A stretch of DNA of 34,185 nucleotides from Bacteroidia bacterium (GTDB taxonomy: Bacteria; Bacteroidota; Bacteroidia; B-17B0; Aurantibacillaceae): assembly GCA_016787895.1 (NCBI GenBank), contig JAEUTN010000006.1, forward strand, positions 1 through 34,185. Reading direction: 5' to 3'. The position numbers and the translations under genes were made by a program. A model generated the notes under the pieces. That model was not told the DNA's origin. It saw only the letters and a list, made by a program, of their open reading frames with translations, and searched no databases. Within the stretch, counting starts at the first letter, position 1. Every line of letters starts with the position of its first letter. Positions 9,269 to 18,139 of the stretch are shown in pieces.

Positions 9269-9553
9269 TTAGTACTTTTCGAGCTTGTCTTTAAAGTTGA
9301 GACTTTCCCGAGAAGCGTGAATCTTTACGTTTAACAGCAGCTCCTTGCAACCTGTGTTTAAACAGTTTTCCTGAATCTTCTGAATAAGCGCATACACAGC
9401 CTCTGTACTGCCTTCCACCACTGTTTCAAAAGGACAAACCTGATAATTCAAGCCGCTTTTTTCAATCAGTTCAATGGCCTGATCAATCAAGGCAATTTTA
9501 GAGCCATTTTCAGGAAATGGCAATAATTGTATAGCGGCGTTTATCATTCTCAT
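9269..9553 (-). CDS. MTH1187/YkoF-type thiamine-binding-like protein
   Basis: The 94-residue protein resembles the MTH1187 (DUF77) thiamine-binding family, small ferredoxin-like proteins that form tetramers. Matching stretches are NAAIQLLPF at the N-terminus, IDQAIELIEKSGLNYQVCP and FETVVEGSTEAVYALIQ. Family members bind thiamine or related ligands in the cytoplasm; whether this one does is inferred. Its ATG overlaps the upstream stop codon by four bases (ATGA, 9550-9553), so translation is probably coupled. It is the last gene of the pyrE operon. Confidence 0.8.
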   Translation of the reverse strand: MRMINAAIQLLPFPENGSKIALIDQAIELIEKSGLNYQVCPFETVVEGSTEAVYALIQKIQENCLNTGCKELLLNVKIHASRESLNFKDKLEKY

Positions 9554-9969
9554 GGGGTTTGAATTTGGAGTTGGGATAATTTTTGGTTCATGCTGTTCAC
9601 CAGGGCCAGTAGAGATTTTTCGGCCATTTTCAAGATAAAAGGGTTCAGGTCGCCCTGCATTTCTACAGCAGAAGTACCGGTTTGTTCCGCTTCTCCCTTG
9701 AAGTTAACCCTTAATTTAAAATTAAATTTTGACAAACCTTCGCTGCTGAAAAACAAGGTCTCGTATGGTTTTTTTTCCGCCAAACGAATGCTCATGGGAG
9801 TGATGCCCTTGATGTTGAAAGAGCAGGAATCCTTATCGTACGTGAAATTTTCAACCTTGTCATCGGGCAGTATGGATTTAAAATTGCCGAAATCGGAAAG
9901 AAATTCAAACAACTGTTTTATAGAACTAACAGTTGGCCTGGGCTCAGCAGAGAGTGTAAAAGCAGCCAC
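9550..9969 (-). CDS. SRPBCC (START-like) family protein
   Basis: The 139-residue protein has the START/polyketide-cyclase-like layout seen in short Bacteroidota SRPBCC proteins: an N-terminal strand (FTLSAEPRPTV), two short helices (IKQLFEFLSDFGNFKSILPD), a curved sheet and a long C-terminal helix (NPFILKMAEKSLLALVNSM). A hydrophobic ligand pocket is expected, but the ligand is unknown. The start is GTG at 9967-9969, two bases after the pyrE stop, and no ATG lies near it. As I recall, the pyrE neighbour position is common for this family in Bacteroidota. Confidence 0.8.
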   Translation of the reverse strand: MAAFTLSAEPRPTVSSIKQLFEFLSDFGNFKSILPDDKVENFTYDKDSCSFNIKGITPMSIRLAEKKPYETLFFSSEGLSKFNFKLRVNFKGEAEQTGTSAVEMQGDLNPFILKMAEKSLLALVNSMNQKLSQLQIQTP

Positions 9970-9971
9970 CT

Positions 9972-10625
9972 TTATTTTACCAGACTTTGTGCCCAGCCCG
10001 AAGGATTAAGTTTCCATTGTTTCAGGCTCTCCACATCTTTTTTGGCAATGTATTCCTTTTCAACCGCCGTTTCTATCAAATTGGAATAATTGGTCAAGGT
10101 TCTTAATTCGCATTTTGCCTTTTTAAAATTCGCTGCAGCTTCTTCAAATTCGTAGGTAAAAATGGCCACCATTCCCTTCACCACGCAGCCGGCTTCGCGC
10201 AGTGCAGCCACCGCCTTTAAACTGCTGCCACCAGTACTAACCAAATCTTCAATCACTACCACACTTTGGCGACTTTCCAGTTCCCCTTCAATCATGTTGG
10301 TGAGTCCGTGTTTTTTGGCTTCACTCCTTACATAAACAAAGGGCAAACCCATTTCCTGCGCAACCAAGGCGCCCAGGGCTATACCTCCAGTTGCCACGCC
10401 TGCGATGACATCGGGTTTTCCGAAATGTTCAAGTATACTTTCAACAAACTGCTGGCGGATATAGGTGCGTATTTTTGGATACGATAAGGTTTTGCGGTTA
10501 TCGCAATAAATAGGAGACTTTAACCCTGAAGCCCAGGTGAAGGGATGTTCGGGTTCAAGTTTTACGGCTTTTATTTGTAATAAAAATTCGGCAATTTTAT
10601 GGGCCGGGTCATCAAATGCGTTCAT
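9972..10625 (-). CDS. pyrE: Orotate phosphoribosyltransferase
   Basis: PyrE transfers phosphoribose from PRPP to orotate, making OMP in de novo pyrimidine synthesis. The 217-residue length is typical. The PRPP-binding loop is VVVIEDLVSTGGS (122-134), with GVATGGIALGALVA near 76-89 and SEAKKHG (101-107) on the catalytic loop. It is the first gene of a three-gene operon with the SRPBCC and thiamine-binding-like genes, and is divergent from the Nudix gene across a 44-base gap. A perfect -7 box sits 4 bases before the ATG. Confidence 0.96.
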   Translation of the reverse strand: MNAFDDPAHKIAEFLLQIKAVKLEPEHPFTWASGLKSPIYCDNRKTLSYPKIRTYIRQQFVESILEHFGKPDVIAGVATGGIALGALVAQEMGLPFVYVRSEAKKHGLTNMIEGELESRQSVVVIEDLVSTGGSSLKAVAALREAGCVVKGMVAIFTYEFEEAAANFKKAKCELRTLTNYSNLIETAVEKEYIAKKDVESLKQWKLNPSGWAQSLVK

Positions 10626-10629
10626 AGCG

Positions 10630-10637
10630 CAAAAATA
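10630..10637 (-). promoter_or_regulatory. -7 box TATTTTTG of pyrE
   Basis: Read on the minus strand, TATTTTTG is a perfect TAnnTTTG match and is followed by CGCT and the pyrE ATG. A transcript from here would be leaderless or nearly so. I see no TTG -33 element at the usual spacing. Confidence 0.45.
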
Positions 10638-10669
10638 ATATTTACTTAAGGTTTGGTACCCCCCTATTT

Positions 10670-11305
10670 ATGAACAATAAAATTTACTTTGGTGACCATC
10701 ACATGCATTTTATCTCCTCTGAATCTCAAGTTTCGGAGAATGAGGCCATTAATTTTTACGAGCTCAGTTTGAAGAAGGGCTCTGAGTTTGCCAGGGTATG
10801 CCGTGATTTTTTAAATCAGAACCGGAGTATACAGTTATTGCTCAGGGACATACCATTTGAATTGGTATTGGAAGAATTAAAAAAAGAGTTCCGTTACATT
10901 GAAGCGGCCGGAGGTTTTATCCAAAAAAAAGATGACTTTCTGTTCATTCACCGCCACGGCAGGTGGGATCTTCCCAAAGGAAAACTTGAAAAAGGAGAAG
11001 GTATACGTGAAGCCGCGGTAAGAGAATGTGAAGAGGAGTGCGGGGTGAAAAACCTTAAAATTGATAAAGCCCTGGGTTCCACTTTTCATTTATACCCTTA
11101 TAAAAAAGACATTGCGCTTAAACAGTCGTATTGGTTTTACATGTTTACTGATTTTGAAGGACCACTTGTTCCGCAAACCGGAGAAAGCATTGATGAAGCC
11201 CGTTGGTTTAAATCGCCACTGGTGTTGAGCGAGGTACTGCCCGACACCTATTTTACCATCCGCGACGTGATAACCGAAGCCCTGGTTTTATCGAAAGGGA
11301 ATTGA
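10670..11305 (+). CDS. Nudix hydrolase
   Basis: The 211-residue protein has a complete Nudix box at 104-126: G, then E110, then RE(C)EEECGV. It should hydrolyse a nucleoside diphosphate linked to another group, using a divalent metal. About 75 residues precede the domain (MNNKIYFGDHHMHF...), an extension I recall from Bacteroidota members located beside pyrE. The substrate is not predictable. It is divergent from pyrE, and rnpB starts about 80 bases downstream on the same strand. Confidence 0.92.
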   Translation: MNNKIYFGDHHMHFISSESQVSENEAINFYELSLKKGSEFARVCRDFLNQNRSIQLLLRDIPFELVLEELKKEFRYIEAAGGFIQKKDDFLFIHRHGRWDLPKGKLEKGEGIREAAVRECEEECGVKNLKIDKALGSTFHLYPYKKDIALKQSYWFYMFTDFEGPLVPQTGESIDEARWFKSPLVLSEVLPDTYFTIRDVITEALVLSKGN

Positions 11306-11383
11306 CTTTATTACCAATTAATTTGCACTTCGTCTAAAGCCCAAAACTTTACGAAACTCGTGAATAATGATTTCGTATATTTA

Positions 11384-11774
11384 GGTGCAAGTTTTTCTAT
11401 CGCTTCCTTCTTGTAAGGAAGAGGAAAGTCCGGGCAACACAGAGCAATCCGCCATCTGAAAGGGTGGGTACAAAACCGAAATGTTTTGTAACAGAGAGTG
11501 CCACAGAAAACCAGGTAGCCCCGACTGCCGTAAGGCACGTCAGGGTGATAGTGAAAACGTGAGGTAAGAGCTCACGGGCATAGACAGTAATGTTTATGTT
11601 GGGTAAACCTCGGGTGTTGAAAGACCAAATAAGTTGCAGGCTGAAGGCTGCTCGTCTTCTCCCATCCCGAGTAATCGGGACATTGGGAACTGCAATGGGT
11701 AGGTCGCACAGATAAATGATAGATATACCCCAATTCGTTGGGGTGAAACAGAACCCGGCTTACCAACTTGCATA
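11384..11774 (+). ncRNA. rnpB: RNase P RNA, bacterial type A
   Basis: This is the catalytic RNA that trims the 5' leader of tRNA precursors. The 5' hallmark GAGGAAAGTCCGGGC is at 11421-11435, the central conserved segment AGTGCCACAGAAAA near 11497-11510, and the 3' hallmark ACAGAACCCGGCTTACC at 11748-11764. The ends pair as helix P1: TGCAAGTT (11386-11393) with AACTTGCA (11765-11772). About 390 bases is normal for the type A form. No intrinsic terminator follows; the next start codon is about 14 bases beyond the 3' end. Small ORFs here are spurious. Confidence 0.97.
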
Positions 11775-11787
11775 TTTAGTACCGAGT

Positions 11788-14700
11788 ATGAAAAGAATTT
11801 TTATCCTATTCTTCTTTTTACTGTTCAAGGCGGTGAGTTTAGCTCAATGCCCGCAAATTTATAACTCTGCCGGAACCTTAACCAACAACCCTTCTTTTAT
11901 TTCCTGCAGCGGAGGCGCATACAACATGAACATTCAATCCAATGTTGCCTGGGGCCCTTATACCATCAACTGGGGAGATGGTAGTCCAAATTCCGTTGGT
12001 GCTTCCTACACCGCGCTTTCGCTTATACCACACACCTACGCCGCTACCACAGGCACCTATCAAATCACTGTTACCATCCCCGGTGTAGCCTGCACAACCA
12101 CCGCCTTTGTGGTGATGGAGCTGCCAACCAATGCTGTAATCAGTATTCCACCGGGTTTACCAACTCTTGGATGCGCTCCAAAAACACTCACCTTTCAAAA
12201 TACCAGCACCAATGTAAGCGCCAACACCTCGTTTACCTACGATTTCGGAGATGGTTCGCCAATTCAAATCTTTAATAGCAGCAATGCCGGCGCATTAATC
12301 ACGCATACCTACCTGAAAGGCACCGTAAACTGCCAAACCCAGGTAAATTTGTTCGCTAAAAACTACTGTAACATTGTGCCTTCGAATTCCACATGGAATC
12401 CCCTTCAAATTTATGATTTGGATGACGCCATGGTAACACCGGATCAGGTTGTAAAATGTTACCCCGATACTACGTTTATTTTTACCAACAGCACCAACCG
12501 CAATTGTGTACCTCAGGGCAACACCTTTCAGCGCCAGGAATGGTGGAACTTTGGCAACTACTGGGGCGTTGGGCACGACAGCATTTTTAACTGGAGCCCA
12601 TGGCCGCCCACCATTCCCAGAACCATCGCCTATCCCGGTTTAGGAACCTATAATGTGATGTTACGCGACAGTAATTTATGCGGTATAGATACGGCAATTA
12701 TCAGCGTGAGTATAGTAAGCCCACCCAGCGCAAGCTTAATTGTACCTGGTGGAAATTTGTGTCAGAACACCAGCATTACGTTTACAAATGCAAGTCCGGC
12801 CGGAAGCAGTTATTTATGGAACTTTGGAGATGGTGGTGGATTTGTAAACCTGGGTAACGGAAATAAAAACCACACCTATACCTCACCCGGCACTTATACG
12901 GTGCAATTGATTGCGTTTATTGCCGGAGGAGCAGCCTGCAGAGACACCGCGAGTGGTGTGGTAACCATACTTGCTGCGCCTGTAGCCAATTTTACGGTAA
13001 ACCCAAATAGCGGATGTAACAGTATTCTGAACGCTACCTTTACCGAATCCTCAAGCTTAGCTGTGCAGTGGAATTGGAATTTTGGTAACGGCAACACCAG
13101 CACCCTGCAGGTACCGCCCACTCAAAACTATCTTACTACAGGCGTATTCACCGCTTCTTTAACCGTTACAGCGAGCACCAGTTGCGTGCATACTCGAACC
13201 GCATCATTAATCGTAAGACCCAAACCGGTGCCTGCCTTTGCCCCCATCTCAGCCTGCGTAGGCGCTATCGCCAATTTCACCAATACCTCCACCGTTACGG
13301 GCACTAATCCAATTACTTCGTATACCTGGAATTTCGGCGACGCTTCGGCTATATCTACACAAACCAATCCCGCTCACACGTACACCGCGCCAAACACCTA
13401 TTCCGTAAAACTGATTGCAACAACTGCCTTCTGCATAGACTCCATAACACAAACCGTTTTGGTGAATTTAAAACCCATCGCCAATTTTGTTTTTTCTCCA
13501 ACGGTCGCCTGCCCGCCATTTGCTGTTAGTTTCAGTAACACCTCCGTTAACAACACCTCTTCCTTTTGGAGTTTTGGTCCCAGCCCTACCGCCACCTCTA
13601 ATTTAGCAAACCCCGGCTATACGTATCAAAACAACGGCCCTGCTTTTTTAAATTATACCGTAAGCCTGATTGTTGGCACCGGGGCCGGTTGCAGCGATAC
13701 TATCAGCAAACCCATCAGTGTGCGTCCCTTGCCGGTAGCTGACTTTACCACCACGGGTTTTTCGGGTGGCTGTTCGCCCCTGCCTGTTACGTTTTCAAAT
13801 TCTTCAACGGGAGCCACCACCTATACCTGGTCCTTCGGAGACGGTGTGGGTTCAGCGGCTACCAATCCTTCACATGTTTACAACAACAATTCCCTGTTGT
13901 TGGTAACCCATACCATCACTTTAGTAGCCACCAATTCTGTGACGTGCAGTGACACCATCCGAAAAACCATACAAATCTTCCCGCAACCTTTTACCAGTTT
14001 TACCATGATACCTGCCAGCGGATGTACGCCCCTGCAGGTCACCTTCCCTTCGGTGCCCGGGGTTATTTCTTATACCTGGAATTTTGGCGACGGCTCTTTT
14101 CCGGTTGTGGCTACAACGCCTACAGTACATGTTTTTACGAACACCACCACTGCCAATCAAACGTTTACAGTTAAACTAATTGCTCAAAACGGTTTTGGCT
14201 GTATTGATTCCAGCAATGGTTACCCTCTGGTTTTTCCAAGGTCCTACGCCGACTTTACAGCAACTCCGCTGCAGGGGTGTACACCTTTTAACGTTTCATT
14301 TTTAAACGGAAGCTCAGGTCACGCTACCAGTAACTGGACATTCGGCAACGGCTTGAACTCAAATTTACCGAACCCAGGTACAACATACACCAATGCGTCG
14401 GGAAGTCCTTCCCAAACTTTTAGTATACGTCTGGTAGTGGCCAGTGTGAACAACTGCAAAGATTCCATTGAAAAAACCGTTCTGCTTTACGCTCAACCCA
14501 AGGCCGGTTTTGCCCTTGATACCCCGGCTTGTTCACCAAAAGTAATGACCTTTACCAACACCTCCACCGGAGCCACTACGTATTTCTGGAATCTGGGAGA
14601 CGGTTCCACTTCAACTTTCAGTAACCCCGTAAATTTGTATTCCAGTTCCCTCGACCAGTATTATCCTGTGCGTTTAAAAGCTACCAACGCGTCAGGTTGC

Positions 14701-15543
14701 AGCGACTCCTTAACCGTGAACATGCTCATACATGGCAAACCCACCTTTGAATTTGATCCATCACCCGATAGTGGCTGCACCGTACTGAGCGTTAATTTTC
14801 CTTCCGTTGTAGGTGTAAATTCTTACTTCTGGGATTTTGGGGATGGAGAAGCATCCAACACTGGAAACGTAACGCATTTGTATACCAACAATGGGGTGAT
14901 TGACAAAAATTTTAATGTTGTGTTGATTGGAAAAGACAAATTTGGTTGCGCCGATACGAGCTCAAAAATTATTAAAGTGTATCCCCGACCCACCGCTAAA
15001 TTTACCGCTGCACCATTAAGCGTATATATTCCGGTTCAACCTGTGTATTTCGCCAATTTAACCAGCAACGGGAATTTTTACAAATGGGATTTTGGCGACG
15101 ACGGAACATCTGAAGAATTTGAACCTTCACACCTTTACACCAAGCCGGGTGAATACGTGATTACATTAATTGCAGAAAATACGAGAGGCTGCAAGGACAC
15201 CTTTCAGTTGCCGGAAACCGTGAAAGCGCTCGACGAATCCAGCATCATTATTCCAAATGCCTTTACACCCAATCCTTCGGGTTCACCGGGTTTAATATAC
15301 GACCCCAATGATTTGAGCAATGATATTTTTCATCCCGATGTAAGAGGCGCTGAAACCTATCAGCTTAGTATATTTTCTCGCTGGGGCGAATTGTTGTTTG
15401 AGACTACCAATCCGCGTGAAGGCTGGGATGGATATTACAAAGGGGTGCTGTGTACCCAGGATGTTTATGTTTGGAAAGTAAAAGCCACTTTCCTGGATGG
15501 CAAAGTACTCACAAAAACAGGAGATGTATTACTTTTAAGATAA
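11788..15543 (+). CDS. PKD-repeat surface protein with T9SS type B (gliding-associated) C-terminal domain
   Basis: The 1251-residue protein starts at ATG 11788 with a signal peptide (MKRIFILFFFLLFKAVSLAQ); the upstream in-frame extension lies in rnpB and is rejected. I count thirteen PKD-type cores between residues about 65 and 1110, such as NWGDGS, YDFGDGS, WNFGDGG, WSFGDGV, WDFGDGE and WDFGDDG. Some are degenerate (WNFGNYW, WSFGPSP, WTFGNGL). The last 95 residues form the gliding motility-associated C-terminal domain (CHU_C/TIGR04131): IIIPNAFTPN, then ND.F.P, LSIFSRWGELLFET, GWDGYYKG and YVWKVKATF. It is a likely adhesin or filamentous surface protein. It heads a tight unit with the next two genes: 4 bases to the next, and a PorP/SprF gene last. 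Confidence 0.93.
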   Translation: MKRIFILFFFLLFKAVSLAQCPQIYNSAGTLTNNPSFISCSGGAYNMNIQSNVAWGPYTINWGDGSPNSVGASYTALSLIPHTYAATTGTYQITVTIPGVACTTTAFVVMELPTNAVISIPPGLPTLGCAPKTLTFQNTSTNVSANTSFTYDFGDGSPIQIFNSSNAGALITHTYLKGTVNCQTQVNLFAKNYCNIVPSNSTWNPLQIYDLDDAMVTPDQVVKCYPDTTFIFTNSTNRNCVPQGNTFQRQEWWNFGNYWGVGHDSIFNWSPWPPTIPRTIAYPGLGTYNVMLRDSNLCGIDTAIISVSIVSPPSASLIVPGGNLCQNTSITFTNASPAGSSYLWNFGDGGGFVNLGNGNKNHTYTSPGTYTVQLIAFIAGGAACRDTASGVVTILAAPVANFTVNPNSGCNSILNATFTESSSLAVQWNWNFGNGNTSTLQVPPTQNYLTTGVFTASLTVTASTSCVHTRTASLIVRPKPVPAFAPISACVGAIANFTNTSTVTGTNPITSYTWNFGDASAISTQTNPAHTYTAPNTYSVKLIATTAFCIDSITQTVLVNLKPIANFVFSPTVACPPFAVSFSNTSVNNTSSFWSFGPSPTATSNLANPGYTYQNNGPAFLNYTVSLIVGTGAGCSDTISKPISVRPLPVADFTTTGFSGGCSPLPVTFSNSSTGATTYTWSFGDGVGSAATNPSHVYNNNSLLLVTHTITLVATNSVTCSDTIRKTIQIFPQPFTSFTMIPASGCTPLQVTFPSVPGVISYTWNFGDGSFPVVATTPTVHVFTNTTTANQTFTVKLIAQNGFGCIDSSNGYPLVFPRSYADFTATPLQGCTPFNVSFLNGSSGHATSNWTFGNGLNSNLPNPGTTYTNASGSPSQTFSIRLVVASVNNCKDSIEKTVLLYAQPKAGFALDTPACSPKVMTFTNTSTGATTYFWNLGDGSTSTFSNPVNLYSSSLDQYYPVRLKATNASGCSDSLTVNMLIHGKPTFEFDPSPDSGCTVLSVNFPSVVGVNSYFWDFGDGEASNTGNVTHLYTNNGVIDKNFNVVLIGKDKFGCADTSSKIIKVYPRPTAKFTAAPLSVYIPVQPVYFANLTSNGNFYKWDFGDDGTSEEFEPSHLYTKPGEYVITLIAENTRGCKDTFQLPETVKALDESSIIIPNAFTPNPSGSPGLIYDPNDLSNDIFHPDVRGAETYQLSIFSRWGELLFETTNPREGWDGYYKGVLCTQDVYVWKVKATFLDGKVLTKTGDVLLLR

Positions 15544-15547
15544 AGGC

Positions 15548-17125
15548 ATGCGGCAGTTACACACCATACTCCTTTTTTGTTTGTGCTTTACACTTGCTCA
15601 TGCTCAGAAAATTTCGAAAGATGACAGGAAAAAAGCCAACGACCTGGCCTATGATGCCCAACTGCGTTTTGATCTGGACGATTATTATGCGTCACTAATC
15701 CTCTACCGGCAGGCGCTTCATTATAACCCGCTTCACGAAAACGCCGGCGTTAACTCCGCACTATGTATGTTTCAATTGGGTTACAGCATCGATAGTTTAG
15801 TTCCTCTTGAAAACAACCTCACCTTATCGCGTGTACCGGATGCCACCTTTTATCTGGCCCTTATCAAACACCGGCAAAAAAAGTTCGACGAGTCCACCTT
15901 GCTGTTGCAGAGCTACAAAAAAATAAAATCCAACAAACGGTTAAACAATAACATTGAAGTGGATTTCAGAATCCAACAGAACGTTAACGCCAAAAACTTT
16001 CTTGCCAATCCCGTTGAAGCTTACATTTCTAACATGGGTCCGGCCATTAACAGCGAATTTCACGACTATGTGCCGGTTATCAGTTTGGATGAAACAAGTT
16101 TGTATTTTACTTCCAAACGCAGGAACACGGATCAGGACAGCTTAAACAGCGACAGGCATTACTTTGAGGACATTTATGTTTCTCACTATATCAATGCAGC
16201 CTGGCAAAAAGCCGTAAATATGGGCCCTCCGGTTAATTCAAAAACCAACGACGCCTGTGTGGCATTAAGTCCGGATGGAGAGCGTATGATTGTTTACCGT
16301 ACATCAGAAAACATCATCAGTGGCGATTTGTACATTTCAAGAAAAGGAAAAGACGCGACCTGGCAAACACCTGAAAAATTACCGGATGTTATCAATTCCC
16401 CTTACATCGAAAGCAGCGCTTGTTTCAGTATGGATACCAGCGAAATCATTTTCAGCAGCAACCGGCCGGGAGGTTATGGTGGAAAAGATCTTTATCGCAT
16501 CCGCAAACTGCCTAACCGGCAATGGTCGAAAGCCTATAATTTGGGGCCCGCAATCAATACCATTTACGACGAGGACGCGCCTTTTTTGCATCCTGACGGG
16601 CTAAGTTTGTATTTCAGCAGCAAGGGCCACAACAGCATGGGGGCTTATGATGTATTTTCCAGTACCTACGATGCTGAAGCCAATAGTTTTAGTGAACCTG
16701 AAAACCTGGGTTACCCCATTAATGATGTAAGCGACGACATCTTTTTTGTGGTAAGCGTTGATGGCAAAAGAGCGTATTATTCTTCCGAAAAAGCTGACAC
16801 ATACGGGCATACCGACATTTACAGAATTGATACACGATTTAAATCCAAAGAAATTGTGGTACAAACCGGAACCATACTTCTTGACAGCCTTCCACAAAAG
16901 GCAAGGTTAAGCGTTTACGAAATGCCGGGAAAACAACTGCAGGGAATTTACAGTTCCAACTCCAATAGCGGTCAATTTGTTCTGGCTTTGAGTCCGTTTA
17001 AAACCTACACTGTATTGATTGAAGCGGAGGGTTGCAAAGAACAGGAAATAACCCTGAAGGCGCTGGTGACTGAATTCGACCCAAGAAGTATAATCGTTCA
17101 ACTAAAGAAAAACGATGCGCAGTAA
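15548..17125 (+). CDS. TPR and PD40-repeat periplasmic protein, PorE-like but without OmpA domain
   Basis: The 525-residue protein has a signal peptide (MRQLHTILLFCLCFTLAHAQ) with no obvious lipobox. Residues about 25-135 look like TPR helices (KKANDLAYDAQLRFDLDDYY...). Five PD40/WD40-like repeats follow (about 158-430), each with the form 'N.GP.IN...D..P..S.DG..LYF.S' and ending in DIY or DLY. A small beta domain (about 438-515) ends the protein. PorE-type T9SS proteins have TPR, PD40 and a regulatory-like domain plus an OmpA peptidoglycan-binding domain; the OmpA part is absent here. Its position between a type B cargo gene and a porP/sprF gene suggests a role in cargo export or anchoring, which is inferred. 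Its 3' end overlaps the next gene by 11 bases. Confidence 0.85.
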   Translation: MRQLHTILLFCLCFTLAHAQKISKDDRKKANDLAYDAQLRFDLDDYYASLILYRQALHYNPLHENAGVNSALCMFQLGYSIDSLVPLENNLTLSRVPDATFYLALIKHRQKKFDESTLLLQSYKKIKSNKRLNNNIEVDFRIQQNVNAKNFLANPVEAYISNMGPAINSEFHDYVPVISLDETSLYFTSKRRNTDQDSLNSDRHYFEDIYVSHYINAAWQKAVNMGPPVNSKTNDACVALSPDGERMIVYRTSENIISGDLYISRKGKDATWQTPEKLPDVINSPYIESSACFSMDTSEIIFSSNRPGGYGGKDLYRIRKLPNRQWSKAYNLGPAINTIYDEDAPFLHPDGLSLYFSSKGHNSMGAYDVFSSTYDAEANSFSEPENLGYPINDVSDDIFFVVSVDGKRAYYSSEKADTYGHTDIYRIDTRFKSKEIVVQTGTILLDSLPQKARLSVYEMPGKQLQGIYSSNSNSGQFVLALSPFKTYTVLIEAEGCKEQEITLKALVTEFDPRSIIVQLKKNDAQ

Positions 17126-18119
17126 ACTGGGAAGGTTCATAGTCGTGTTTTTGGCTCCGGTACTACTGAGTGCCCAGGAAGTGCAGTTTACGCAGTTTTA
17201 TGCCACCCCCCTTTTTCTAAACCCTGCCTTTACCGGACTCACATACGGCCATCGGTTTTCGGCTAATTACCGCAACCAATGGCCCGGCATCAAAACCACT
17301 TATGTTACTTACATGGCGGCTTATGATTATAACGTGAGCAATTTGAACAGTGGCATAGGTGTTTATTTTTTGCAGGACGTAGCGGGAACATCTAACCTCG
17401 TTACTTCGCACAAGTGTTTTAATTATGCCTACAGTATAAAAATTAACCGTACTTCCGAGGTTCGTGCAGGTATGTCTCTTGCACTTATGAGTAAACGTTT
17501 GGATAACTCCAATTTGATTTTTAACGATCAGCTGGTAACCGGGGCAAGTACTTCTGCGGAAGCCGGTGCGGCGCAAAAAATCAATTACTTCGATGTGGGA
17601 TTGGGAGCCCTCTATAATTCGCGAAACATTTGGGCGGGTATGTCCATCAAACATTTGAACGAGCCCAACACCAGTTTGGTAGACGGGGATTTAAGCACAT
17701 TACCGGTATACCTGAGTGTGCACGGTGGTTACCGTTACATCATTTCTGCAAGAGGGGCGGGAAAAACAAAACTGGAAGAATTCGTAAGTGCCAGTATGCA
17801 TTTTCGCAAACAGGAAAAATACGACCAGCTTGACATTGGAGCCTATTATTTTAAAAACATCATGAATTTTGGCCTGTGGTACAGGGGATTGCCCTTTAAA
17901 AAATACAAGGCCGGTTATGGAAATCAGGAAAGCATAGCCATTCTGGTTGGCCTTGAAATACCGGATAAAAACTTCCGTGTAGGTTACAGTTATGATGTCA
18001 CCATTTCGCGCCTGGGATTTAATAACAGTTTGGGCTCACACGAAATCTCCATGGTTTTTGAAATCGTTCAAAAACGTAAAAAATCCAGAAGGGTGCTGAT
18101 CTCCTGTCCAAAGTTTTAA
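17115..18119 (+). CDS. PorP/SprF family T9SS outer-membrane protein
   Basis: The 334-residue protein has a signal peptide and then the diagnostic PorP/SprF opening QFTQFYATPLFLNPAFTG (about 25-42), followed by NYRNQWPG, alternating beta-barrel strands with GIGVYFLQD, and a late GYSYDVTISRLG...SHEISM. Family members are outer-membrane barrels; in Flavobacterium johnsoniae SprF is needed for secretion of the type B cargo SprB, and porP/sprF-like genes typically lie just downstream of their cargo gene. By that logic its partner is the PKD protein at 11788-15543. The ATG at 17115 lies inside the preceding gene, indicating translational coupling. Confidence 0.93.
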   Translation: MRSKLGRFIVVFLAPVLLSAQEVQFTQFYATPLFLNPAFTGLTYGHRFSANYRNQWPGIKTTYVTYMAAYDYNVSNLNSGIGVYFLQDVAGTSNLVTSHKCFNYAYSIKINRTSEVRAGMSLALMSKRLDNSNLIFNDQLVTGASTSAEAGAAQKINYFDVGLGALYNSRNIWAGMSIKHLNEPNTSLVDGDLSTLPVYLSVHGGYRYIISARGAGKTKLEEFVSASMHFRKQEKYDQLDIGAYYFKNIMNFGLWYRGLPFKKYKAGYGNQESIAILVGLEIPDKNFRVGYSYDVTISRLGFNNSLGSHEISMVFEIVQKRKKSRRVLISCPKF

Positions 18120-18139
18120 TTTTGAAAGAGGGGTTATAT

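Noticed and set aside
11311..11766. Short minus-strand ORFs at 11311-11538 and 11572-11766
   Set aside because: They lie on the opposite strand of RNase P RNA and have no protein-like features; the RNA's conserved motifs and P1 pairing explain the sequence.
11716..11787. N-terminal extension of the PKD protein to 11716
   Set aside because: It overlaps the 3' end of rnpB and would put about 24 residues before an otherwise perfect signal peptide at 11788.
12000..15200. Repeated short blocks as a CRISPR-like array
   Set aside because: They lie in frame in a long open reading frame and encode PKD repeat cores; spacing is variable and sequences diverge.
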